From Mycobacterium sp. (GTDB taxonomy: Bacteria; Actinomycetota; Actinomycetes; Mycobacteriales; Mycobacteriaceae): 8,246 nt of DNA. How positions within the stretch are numbered: the stretch's first letter is position 1; every line of letters begins with the position of its first letter. The DNA lies in NCBI GenBank assembly GCA_018882545.1, contig VERS01000065.1, forward strand, positions 1 to 8,246. Reading direction: 5' to 3'. Positions 1 to 6,207 of the stretch are shown here, piece after piece. A model generated the notes under the pieces. It did no database searches, was not told where the DNA came from, and saw only the letters and a list, made by a program, of their open reading frames with translations. Both the position numbers and the translations under genes were made by a program.

Positions 1-690
1 CTGCCGCGTGACGTAGAGCGTGTTGCTCACCGCGTAGGTGCGGTCCCAACTCGCGCCGAGATCGCCCTGCCAGCGGTCCACGACCTCGATCCAGTGGCCG
101 ACCTGGGCCCCCGAGGCGATCCCGATCGCCTTGTAGGAGTGCGGCACGGTGCCCCGGACGAAGGCTTCGACCTCGTCGTAGCCGTAGCCGCCGTTGGCCA
201 GGCACTGATCCATGAAGGCCAGGTTGCACTGCAGGATCTCGCGCAGGACCGAGCGGTCCTCCTCGGAGACGTCGAGTGCGCCGAGGGTGTCCAGCGCGGA
301 GCGGTTCTGGGTCCGGTAGGTCTCCAGGGGGCCGCGCCACAACTGGTTGCCGACCGGGTCGCTCATGTACGGCGCGACGATCTGGTAGACCGCCATACTG
401 CTGTGCCCCGCCGATTTGGCCAGTTCGTAGACCAGCGGAACCCGCGGCGCCACTTCGGGTTCCCGGCCGGGGCGGTAGAGGATCATCTGCCCGCCCTGGC
501 CGGTGAACATAGCCAGGATGATGGGCACCTCATCGCGCATATTGGCCTTGAACTTCACCAGCGACGTGTCATAGAAGCCCATCATCGCGGTGTTCAGCGC
601 AAGGACGGCTTGTTCGGCGACGGCACGCTCGCTCGCCGGTGGCTCGTCGGCGATGACCGGCCGCATGAAATCGGGGATTGCGTTGCCCAT
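1..690 (-). CDS. Conserved-looking protein of unknown function, C-terminus outside window
   Basis: I translated this frame by hand. It is open for 230 codons from ATG 690 to the window edge with no stop, so the C-terminus is missing. I do not recognise the family. The visible part looks soluble and mostly helical, with no signal peptide and no clear membrane span; the most hydrophobic stretch is around residues 55-63 (VPIILAMFT). It is rich in Met and has Cys at 155 and 163, a Gly-rich turn at 167-170, and an aromatic-rich stretch at 200-226. ATG 690 is preferred because a GGAA lies 6 nt upstream and an AAGGA 12 nt upstream. The in-frame ATG at 702 touches that AAGGA with no spacer. The gene starts 50 bp after the stop of the molybdopterin subunit on the same strand, so it is probably co-transcribed and may serve the same pathway as an accessory or next-step enzyme; that role is inference. 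That it is a real gene is well supported by the long open frame, the RBS and natural-looking composition. Confidence 0.75.
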   Translation of the reverse strand, partial: MGNAIPDFMRPVIADEPPASERAVAEQAVLALNTAMMGFYDTSLVKFKANMRDEVPIILAMFTGQGGQMILYRPGREPEVAPRVPLVYELAKSAGHSSMAVYQIVAPYMSDPVGNQLWRGPLETYRTQNRSALDTLGALDVSEEDRSVLREILQCNLAFMDQCLANGGYGYDEVEAFVRGTVPHSYKAIGIASGAQVGHWIEVVDRWQGDLGASWDRTYAVSNTLYVTRQ

Positions 691-740
691 TCTGATTTCC
701 ATTCCTTGTTGTGATGACGCCCGCTGGTGATGACTGCCGG

Positions 741-3482
741 CTATTGAGCCGCGGTTCGCTGCAGGTAGTTCTCGTAGAGTGCCTCGAAGATCAGCGGGGG
801 CACCAGCGGCAGGTCGCGGAACCGGACCCCGGTGGCGTCGGCGACGGCGTTGGCGATCGCCGGGGCCACCGGATCGATCGGCGACTCCGCACACCCTTTG
901 GCGCCGAACGGGCCGACGGTGTCCTCTTGCGCGGCGAAGAAGACCTGGATCGGCGGGACGTCGGCGAAGTTGGGGATGCGGTACATGCGGATACCGGGAT
1001 TGCGGACCGCGCCGCGGTCGTCCATCTGCCACCACTCGGTCATGGCGAACCCGATGCCCATCGCCACTCCGCCCTCGACCTGGCCGCGCAACTGCTGGGG
1101 GTTGATCACCGTGCCGGCGTCCACGGCGTGGGCCACCTGCAGGAGCCGGATCTCGCCGGTGATGCTGTGGACCGCCGCGCGCACGCCGGTGACGTTGAAT
1201 CCCACACTGATCGGCGAGCCGTACGCCTTGCGCGACTGGCTCAGCGCGACGCCCTCGGCGTCGGCCAGCCGCCACAGTTCGTCCAGCGGGATATGCCGGT
1301 CCCCGGCCACCACGGAGTCGGCCAGCAACTCGACCCGGCCGCCGTCGGGTACAGCCGCGCCGGCCACCCGCTCGGCGTACTCCAGGATCCGGGTGCGCAG
1401 ACCCTGGGCGGCGTAGGTCACCGCCCGGCCGGCGACGAACAGCCCGGTCTGGGCGAAAGCGCCGGTGTCCCAACCGGATTCCGCGGTGTCCCCGTGTCGG
1501 ATTCCCACCCTGTCGATCGAGGTGCCCAGTGCGGCCGCCGCGAACTGGACGTGGCTCGTGGTGGTGCCGTTGCCGAACTCGCAGGTGCCCACCCGCACGA
1601 GGTAGGTGCCGTCGGGCAGCAGTTCCAGGCTTGCCTCGGAGCGGTGCTCGGTGGGCGGTGAGGTGTCATACATCGACATCGCGTACCCCACGCCGGTCGA
1701 CCACTCGGGACCCTCGGGGGCGAGCAGCGACGGCCCCGCCGCCAGGGCGCGCTCGACGCTGTCGAGGCACTGGTCGAGTCCGTAGCTGCCCAGGCACTCG
1801 TCGGCGGGTGCTCCGCCGACGGCGAGGTTGTCGCCGGGTTGTACGGCGTTGCGGCGGCGGAACTCCAGCGGGGTCATGCCGAGTTTGCCGGCGAGTTCAT
1901 CGATGGCCGACTCCACCGCGAAGGTGGGCTGAGCGGCGCCGTAGCCGCGGCAGGCGCCGGCCGGCGGATTGTTGGTGTACACCGCCCGGCCGGTGAACCG
2001 CTTGTTGCGGCAGCGATACCACGCCAGCGCGCCCGAACTGCATCCCAGCGTCTCGCCGCCGTGGTTGCCGTAGGCGCCGGTGTTGGAGGTGACGTCCATC
2101 GCCATCGCCGTCAGGTGGCCGTCGGCGTCGGCGCCCAGGGTCACCTCGATGACCATCGGATGCCGTGAGGTGCCCCCGATGAACTCCTCCTCGCGGGTCC
2201 ACTCCCACTGGACGGGAATGCGAAGGTCGAGGGCGGCCAGCACGCACAGGTCCTCGGTGAGCATCTCCTGCTTGCCGCCGAAGCCGCCGCCGACCCGGCC
2301 GGTGAACACATGCATGCGGCTGCTGCGGATGCCGAAGATGTAGGAAAGCTTCTGGGCGCAGATGAACGGCGCCTGCGAGCTCGTGCGGACGTGCACCACG
2401 CTGTCCCGGTCGATCCAGGCGACGCTGCCGTGGGTCTCCAGTTGGGCGTGGGACTGGCGGGGTGTGCGGTAGGTGGCGCGATGGACGACCGCAGCCGAAC
2501 CCAGTGCCTGCTCGACGTCGCCGCGGCCCAGGGACATTCCGACCAGGATGTTCTTCTCCGGGTTGGTGATCCAGCCGTCCTCGCCCCGATCGTGCAGATG
2601 CGGTGCGCCCGGAAGCATGGCCTCGTCGACGCCGAAGACCGCCGGCAGCACCTCCCATTCGATCTCCACCCGACGGCAGCCCTCCTCGGCGGCGGCCACC
2701 GTGGCCCCGACGACGGCGACCATCCGCTGTCCTTTGAAGCGGGCGACCCGGTCGAGTACGAGCGTGTCATCGGGCTCGACGAGGTGGTTCTCGTGCAGGG
2801 CGGTGGTGAACCTCTTCTGGGGGACGTCCTGCCAGGTGTAGACGGCCAGCACGCCGGGCACGGCCTGGGCTGCGGCGACGTCGATGCGCACAGCACGGGC
2901 GTGGGCGTGGGGGGAGCGGACCACTTTGATGTGCGCGGCCCCGTCGGGCACGTCGTCCATCGTGTAGCGGACCGATCCGGTGACCACACCGCGCCCCTCA
3001 ACCGCCCCCACACTCGCGCCGATCGTCTTGCCGGGCGAGACGTCCGTCTCGACGTGGGCGACGCCGTCGATGGCGTCGCCGATCGCCCGGAAACCGGTGC
3101 AGCGACACAGGCTGCCGCGCAACGCCGCCGGCAGGTCGGCCCGCTGCTCGTCGGTCAGCGCCGCGCAGGTCATGATCATCCCCGCCGTGCAGAAGCCGCA
3201 CTGGAAGCCGGGGGCGTCGAGGAAGGCTTGCTGCATCGGGTGCAGCGCCTCCCCGTCGGCCAGCCCCTCGATGGTCGTGACGTGCCGGCCGCGCATCTGC
3301 TCGGCCGAGGTGATGCAACTGTGCACCGGGTCGCCGTCGAGCCACACGGTGCAGGCGCCGCAGTCGCCGCTGTCGCAGCCCTTCTTGACGCCGGTGTGGC
3401 CGAGATCGCGCAGGAAGGTGCGCAGGCACTGGCCGGGTGCAGGGGAACTGGTGAACTCGCGGCCGTTGACGAGGAAGGTCAT
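741..3482 (-). CDS. Xanthine dehydrogenase-family hydroxylase, fused [2Fe-2S] and molybdopterin-binding subunit
   Basis: This is the catalytic subunit (913 aa) of a molybdenum hydroxylase that adds oxygen from water to an N-heterocycle or aldehyde. Numbered from ATG 3482, the N-terminal ferredoxin-like domain (about 1-75) holds Cys 36, 41, 44 and 56. The helical second cluster domain (about 76-140) holds Cys 95, 98, 126 and 128. After a linker come the a/b hammerhead (about 160-270) and the Mo-cofactor domains (about 270-913), with Gln370 at the usual Mo-contact site, GGGFGGK at 398-404, RGYGAAQ at 512-518 and the expected catalytic Glu866 in GAKGCAE. Small and large subunits are separate genes in many bacteria; here they are one chain, as in E. 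coli XdhD-type proteins. The FAD subunit is the adjacent upstream gene: its TGA shares one base with this ATG, or four with the alternative GTG at 3485, so translation is probably coupled. There is no Tat signal, so it should be cytoplasmic. The canonical purine-binding Glu and Arg appear replaced by Gln405 and Gly472, so xanthine is doubtful as substrate. Confidence 0.95.
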   Translation of the reverse strand: MTFLVNGREFTSSPAPGQCLRTFLRDLGHTGVKKGCDSGDCGACTVWLDGDPVHSCITSAEQMRGRHVTTIEGLADGEALHPMQQAFLDAPGFQCGFCTAGMIMTCAALTDEQRADLPAALRGSLCRCTGFRAIGDAIDGVAHVETDVSPGKTIGASVGAVEGRGVVTGSVRYTMDDVPDGAAHIKVVRSPHAHARAVRIDVAAAQAVPGVLAVYTWQDVPQKRFTTALHENHLVEPDDTLVLDRVARFKGQRMVAVVGATVAAAEEGCRRVEIEWEVLPAVFGVDEAMLPGAPHLHDRGEDGWITNPEKNILVGMSLGRGDVEQALGSAAVVHRATYRTPRQSHAQLETHGSVAWIDRDSVVHVRTSSQAPFICAQKLSYIFGIRSSRMHVFTGRVGGGFGGKQEMLTEDLCVLAALDLRIPVQWEWTREEEFIGGTSRHPMVIEVTLGADADGHLTAMAMDVTSNTGAYGNHGGETLGCSSGALAWYRCRNKRFTGRAVYTNNPPAGACRGYGAAQPTFAVESAIDELAGKLGMTPLEFRRRNAVQPGDNLAVGGAPADECLGSYGLDQCLDSVERALAAGPSLLAPEGPEWSTGVGYAMSMYDTSPPTEHRSEASLELLPDGTYLVRVGTCEFGNGTTTSHVQFAAAALGTSIDRVGIRHGDTAESGWDTGAFAQTGLFVAGRAVTYAAQGLRTRILEYAERVAGAAVPDGGRVELLADSVVAGDRHIPLDELWRLADAEGVALSQSRKAYGSPISVGFNVTGVRAAVHSITGEIRLLQVAHAVDAGTVINPQQLRGQVEGGVAMGIGFAMTEWWQMDDRGAVRNPGIRMYRIPNFADVPPIQVFFAAQEDTVGPFGAKGCAESPIDPVAPAIANAVADATGVRFRDLPLVPPLIFEALYENYLQRTAAQ

Positions 3483-4306
3483 CACGCCGCCCCGGCCAGG
3501 TCGCGGCGGATGAGCTCGGCCAGGTACCGGGTCATGTGTTTGCGGTGGGCCGGGCTTCCGTTGGGATCGTCGAAGTAGTCCTCGTCGCGGACTCCGGCGT
3601 CGATGGCGGCACGCAACTCCGCGCTGCTGGGGAGGGCGCCGAAGCGCAGGATGATCGGCTTGGTGGTGGCCGCGGTGATCGTGAGAACCAGGTCTGCGCG
3701 GGCCGGGTCCGTGGTGCCGACGAGGAACTCGCTGGACCGGCCGTGTTTGGTCAACGTGAAACGTTGATAGGAGTAGCGGCGTCTGAGTGACTCGATCGGG
3801 ATGTGGATCGCGCGGAGCACTTCACCGGGCCCCAGGGCGTTGAGGTGGTCGCCCAGGATGAAATCCGGGACATTCATTGCGCGGCGCGCGCCGCCGGGTC
3901 CCCAGATTTCCAGGGTGGCGTCCAGCGCCGCGGCCATCGTGGTCATCGGTGAGGCGGGCAGCGATGTGCAGATGTTCCCGCCGACGGTGGCGGTGTTCCA
4001 GATTTTGAACCCGGCCAGGAAGGAGTCCACCGCCTCCCGCAGGAAGGGACCGGCCGCCCAGTCGGTGGGCGGGACGAAATCGTAGAGATCGACGACGCGA
4101 CAGGTCGCGGCGATCTGCAGCCCGTCGGGCCCGACCACCAGGTTCGGCCAGCCGAGCCCGGTCAGGTCGATCAGACGGCGCATATCCGGCAGGGGCGTGG
4201 AGAACAGGTACGTCCCGCCGGCAAGCCAGGCGTCACCGGGGCGCCACTGGGCCGTGGGGTCGTCGCCAGTGGGACGCACGAACTCCCGAACCGTCGTCTG
4301 GTCCAT
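3482..4306 (-). CDS. FAD-binding medium subunit of the molybdenum hydroxylase (CoxM/XdhB family)
   Basis: This 274-aa protein is the flavin subunit that takes electrons from the [2Fe-2S] clusters of its partner and passes them to the final acceptor. It has the two FAD-contacting loops of the family: AGGTYL at residues 29-34 (usually AGGTDL) and TVGGNICTSLPASP at 107-120. The latter matches the usual TxGGN motif, but Ser119 stands where Asp is common. The C-terminal part (about 160-274) fits the CO dehydrogenase flavoprotein C-terminal domain. Length is normal for the family and there is no [4Fe-4S]-binding insertion of the 4-hydroxybenzoyl-CoA reductase type. The start at ATG 4306 is supported by an AGGA 6 nt upstream. 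It is the first gene of the minus-strand operon and overlaps the catalytic subunit gene at its stop codon. The natural electron acceptor cannot be read from the sequence. Confidence 0.93.
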   Translation of the reverse strand: MDQTTVREFVRPTGDDPTAQWRPGDAWLAGGTYLFSTPLPDMRRLIDLTGLGWPNLVVGPDGLQIAATCRVVDLYDFVPPTDWAAGPFLREAVDSFLAGFKIWNTATVGGNICTSLPASPMTTMAAALDATLEIWGPGGARRAMNVPDFILGDHLNALGPGEVLRAIHIPIESLRRRYSYQRFTLTKHGRSSEFLVGTTDPARADLVLTITAATTKPIILRFGALPSSAELRAAIDAGVRDEDYFDDPNGSPAHRKHMTRYLAELIRRDLAGAA

Positions 4307-4312
4307 GCCGCA

Positions 4313-4316
4313 TCCT
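4313..4316 (-). promoter_or_regulatory. Ribosome binding site of the FAD subunit gene
   Basis: AGGA on the minus strand lies 6 nt before the ATG at 4306. It fixes the start of the operon's first gene, since no other in-frame start with comparable spacing is visible. Confidence 0.6.
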
Positions 4317-4344
4317 GTTCAGTCCGCATCCCCCGACCGGGTCC

Positions 4345-4350
4345 ATGGTA
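4345..4350 (-). promoter_or_regulatory. Candidate -10 element for the hydroxylase operon
   Basis: TACCAT on the minus strand fits the actinobacterial TANNNT -10 pattern. Transcription would begin near 4338 and leave a 5' leader of about 31 nt holding the AGGA ribosome binding site. No -35 is visible 17 nt upstream. A TTGACG at 4399-4404 looks like a -35 on its own but is followed by no -10 at normal spacing. This is a weak call based on one short motif. Confidence 0.3.
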
Positions 4351-4547
4351 GGCAGTCTCGCGGCCGGGCGGGGGCGCGATCGTGAACACCGACCAGTCCG
4401 TCAAACCCGCTAAGCGAAGCGACTATTGGGTTACCTGATCCGGTCCGGCTCTATCGGGCCGGCCGGAACCTGGGGGTCTCCCGATGCCCGTTGTGTGTTC
4501 GACGCGGGCTGCATGCCGAAGGTCCCGCTCCGCCGGTTCGCAGGCGG

Positions 4548-4553
4548 TATCGT
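4548..4553 (+). promoter_or_regulatory. Candidate -10 element for the lipoprotein operon
   Basis: TATCGT fits TANNNT. A start about 7 nt downstream would fall at 4560-4561, the first base of the 24-bp tandem repeat, so the repeat pair would be the beginning of the transcript. No convincing -35 is present. The match is short, but its position relative to the repeat and the gene is sensible. Confidence 0.35.
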
Positions 4554-4560
4554 TGGGGCG

Positions 4561-4608
4561 GCCTCAGCGCGTGAGACACGACAAGCCTCAGCGCGTGAGA
4601 CACGACAA
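4561..4608 (+). repeat. Perfect 24-bp tandem direct repeat, two copies
   Basis: Positions 4561-4584 and 4585-4608 are identical (each begins GCCTCAGCGCGTGAGACACG and ends ACAA). Each unit contains the inverted arms CTCA and TGAG around GCGCG, and GTG/CAC arms around AGA. The array ends 18 bp before the preferred lipoprotein start. It could be a pair of protein-binding sites about 2.3 helical turns apart, an RNA structure in the 5' leader, or a recent slippage duplication. The sequence shows the repeat directly; any role is inference. Confidence 0.95.
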
Positions 4609-4617
4609 ATGGAGAGC

Positions 4618-4621
4618 GGAG
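4618..4621 (+). promoter_or_regulatory. Ribosome binding site that decides the lipoprotein start
   Basis: GGAG lies 5 nt before ATG 4627. The other in-frame starts fit less well: ATG 4609 has no purine-rich stretch before it, only the repeat, and ATG 4633 is 11 nt away. Confidence 0.55.
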
Positions 4622-4626
4622 TGGGG

Positions 4627-5130
4627 ATGTTGATGTACCGAGTTTCCGGTGTGCTGGCGGCGGGCCTGGTGGTGGGTCTTGTCGCTGCTGGATGTTCCCG
4701 GACCGCCGAAGCGCCCCCGGCCGCAACGACTGCGTCCGCCACCGCTGAAGCCGGTGCCAGTTCGGCCGCGCAGGCACCCCCCGGTGGTGGCGACCTGGTG
4801 GCTCTGGTGCCCACTCCGGCGAACACCACGTCGACGAAGGGTCCGGACCCCATTGCCGACAACGGTATTCACCGTTACTTCAAGATCGACGGGAAGCCCA
4901 CGGAGGTGATGGACGCTTACCGGACGGCCCTGGAGGGCAAAGGCTGGAAGGTTTCGACGCTGAGCTCCTCGGAGGATGGGGACGGCGGTGGGGCGACCTT
5001 GGCGGGGAACAACGGCGAGGTGTACGGGGTGTTCGACGGCGGCGGCTACATGAGCACGACCTTCCTTGAGGTGTGCACCTGGCCGACGAAACCGGCCGAC
5101 CCGAGTTGCCGGCACGGGAACGACCGGTAG
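4627..5130 (+). CDS. Small secreted lipoprotein of unknown function
   Basis: Starting at ATG 4627 the protein is 167 aa. Residues 1-22 form a signal peptide with one Arg and a Leu/Val/Ala/Gly core, ending in VAAGC. Cys23 would be the lipidated residue after cleavage by signal peptidase II, although Ala rather than Leu at -3 is less usual. An Ala/Pro/Thr/Ser-rich tether (about 24-55) leads to a compact C-terminal domain of about 110 residues. Cys150 and Cys161 near the end could form a disulfide outside the cell. I do not recognise the domain. It lies 33 bp before the membrane ABM-domain gene on the same strand, so the two may be co-expressed and act at the cell envelope. Nothing ties it to the hydroxylase beyond neighbourhood. 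An alternative ATG at 4609 would add six residues and keep the signal peptide. Confidence 0.85.
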   Translation: MLMYRVSGVLAAGLVVGLVAAGCSRTAEAPPAATTASATAEAGASSAAQAPPGGGDLVALVPTPANTTSTKGPDPIADNGIHRYFKIDGKPTEVMDAYRTALEGKGWKVSTLSSSEDGDGGGATLAGNNGEVYGVFDGGGYMSTTFLEVCTWPTKPADPSCRHGNDR

Positions 5131-5163
5131 CCGACTGCCGCCGGGCCACCTCCGGGTGCGGTC

Positions 5164-6108
5164 ATGACCGGTAGCGTCCGGATCATCGTCGGTCAGGCGA
5201 TCAGGCCCGGACACGAGGACGACTTCGTCCGCTGGCAGCACAGACTCACCGACGCCGCCGCACACTTTCCGGGTTACCTCAGCTCGGAGTTGAACCCGCC
5301 GCACGACAAACAGCCTGACTGGACGGCCATCTACCGATTCGACTCGGTCGCCAACGCCCGACACTGGCTGGACAGCGACACCCGCCAGAATCTGCTCGAC
5401 GACGCGGCCTCCTTCTTCGCCGGGCCGGGAACCCGCCAGATCATCGCTGACGACAATGAGGCCAGCGATGCCCTGGTCACCGTGGTCGTGACTCACCCGG
5501 TGGCCGAGGACAAGGTCGGGGAGTTCCTCGCTTGGCAGTCCACGGCCGCGGAGTCGATGCGGCATTTCCCGGGCTTTCGCGGTATGGAGCTGTTCCGCCC
5601 GATCAAGGGGGTGCAGGACGACTGGAACATCTGCATGCGGTTCGACACGGCCGCGCATCTCGACGCCTGGCTCCAGTCGGAGGAACGGGGCCGGCTGATC
5701 CGCTCGGCTCCGTTCGGCGACTTCACCCTGCGCAGCATCGATCATTCCTTCGGCAACTGGTTCACCCTCGGCGATCGGGCCGCGCCGCCACCGTCGAGCA
5801 TCAAGACGTCGATTGCGGTGTGGTTCGGGCTGTACCCCACGATCATGATCCTGACGCTGCTGACCAGGCCGTTCGGTTGGCCGTTATGGGCCAGCCTGCT
5901 GGTCGGAAACCTGCTGTCCAGTTTCGTGATGAGCTACCTCACGATGCCCTACTACAGCAACCGGATCCTGCGGTGGTGGTTGCGCCCGCGGTCGGGCGCC
6001 CCGCAACCCCGCACCAACCTGCTGGGTATCGCGACGGTGTTGGCGATCAATGCGATGTGGGCGGCGTTCTTCTACTTTCTGACTGTGCACGTTCTGAAGT
6101 TGCACTGA
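5164..6108 (+). CDS. Membrane-anchored protein with two ABM-like (antibiotic biosynthesis monooxygenase) domains
   Basis: This 314-aa protein has two tandem ferredoxin-like ABM repeats. They align by eye: HFPGY at 34-38 and HFPGF at 134-138, then DW and a YRFD/MRFD strand, then HWLDS/AWLQS, spaced about 100 residues apart. Residues 214-314 hold three predicted membrane spans (about 216-234, 241-262 and 286-308) with a basic Trp-rich loop RILRWWLRPR at 267-276 between the second and third. The layout resembles the COG3224 group of uncharacterised ABM-like membrane proteins. ABM domains include cofactor-free oxygenases and haem-degrading enzymes but also many of unknown activity, and I see no residue that proves catalysis. 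ATG 5164 is the first start near the preceding gene (33-bp gap), though the ribosome binding site is poor. The soluble domains precede the first span and would probably face the cytoplasm. Link to the molybdenum enzyme is positional only. Confidence 0.85.
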   Translation: MTGSVRIIVGQAIRPGHEDDFVRWQHRLTDAAAHFPGYLSSELNPPHDKQPDWTAIYRFDSVANARHWLDSDTRQNLLDDAASFFAGPGTRQIIADDNEASDALVTVVVTHPVAEDKVGEFLAWQSTAAESMRHFPGFRGMELFRPIKGVQDDWNICMRFDTAAHLDAWLQSEERGRLIRSAPFGDFTLRSIDHSFGNWFTLGDRAAPPPSSIKTSIAVWFGLYPTIMILTLLTRPFGWPLWASLLVGNLLSSFVMSYLTMPYYSNRILRWWLRPRSGAPQPRTNLLGIATVLAINAMWAAFFYFLTVHVLKLH

Positions 6109-6194
6109 CTGAACAGGATGATCGGACGGTCGTCGGTCCTGAGGACTGGCCACTGCCGTCAGCCCAACCCTCTGCACCGTGGCCGAGACTGGCC

Positions 6195-6200
6195 TATAAC
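6195..6200 (+). promoter_or_regulatory. -10 element for a leaderless XdhC-family transcript
   Basis: TATAAC matches the -10 consensus at five of six bases in a GC-rich setting. A start 7-8 nt downstream falls at 6207-6208, that is on or next to the GTG at 6208. No -35 match is evident. A GGAGG at 6201-6205 is only 2 nt from that GTG, too close to act as its ribosome binding site, which also favours leaderless initiation. Confidence 0.5.
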
Positions 6201-6207
6201 GGAGGGC

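Larger units (their letters stand above)
4307..4626. other. Divergent intergenic region between the hydroxylase operon and the lipoprotein operon
   Basis: This 320-bp stretch separates the two outward-facing gene groups. It holds the candidate -10 and ribosome binding site of the minus-strand operon, a 24-bp perfect tandem repeat next to the plus-strand start, and a candidate plus-strand -10. A pair of short arms, AACCC (4404-4408) and GGGTT (4428-4432), flanks an AT-richer centre and could be part of an operator, but this is weak. An open frame runs through 4426-4608 into the lipoprotein. Its translation is low-complexity with a duplicated ASARETRQ, and it would bury the signal peptide, so I treat it as non-coding. 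No regulator gene lies in the window. Confidence 0.6.

Noticed and set aside
94..1661. Long plus-strand open frames opposite the first gene and the Mo subunit (94-714 and 711-1661)
   Set aside because: They are antisense shadows of high-GC coding sequence: Arg/Gly/Asp/His-rich translations with no domain and no ribosome binding site, while the minus strand carries clear protein families.
2310..3578. 422-codon plus-strand open frame opposite the iron-sulfur region
   Set aside because: The minus strand encodes eight correctly spaced cluster cysteines here. The plus-strand product is low-complexity with no recognisable motif.
4399..4404. TTGACG on the minus strand as a -35 box
   Set aside because: No -10-like hexamer follows at 16-18 nt, so it does not make a promoter with the available sequence.
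4426..4626. N-terminal extension of the lipoprotein frame to 4426
   Set aside because: It would place about 67 residues, including the translated repeat, before a normal lipoprotein signal peptide, and there is a better start with a ribosome binding site at 4627.
4588..5745. 385-codon minus-strand open frame across the lipoprotein and ABM genes
   Set aside because: It crosses two convincing plus-strand genes and the tandem repeat, and its translation is Arg/Gly/Val-rich without a domain.
6105..6118. 14-bp match (GACTGAACAGGATG) between the leader of the FAD subunit gene (minus strand) and the end of the ABM gene
   Set aside because: One 14-mer match in about 8 kb on both strands is not far from chance. 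One copy simply contains a ribosome binding site, and no wider similarity surrounds either copy.
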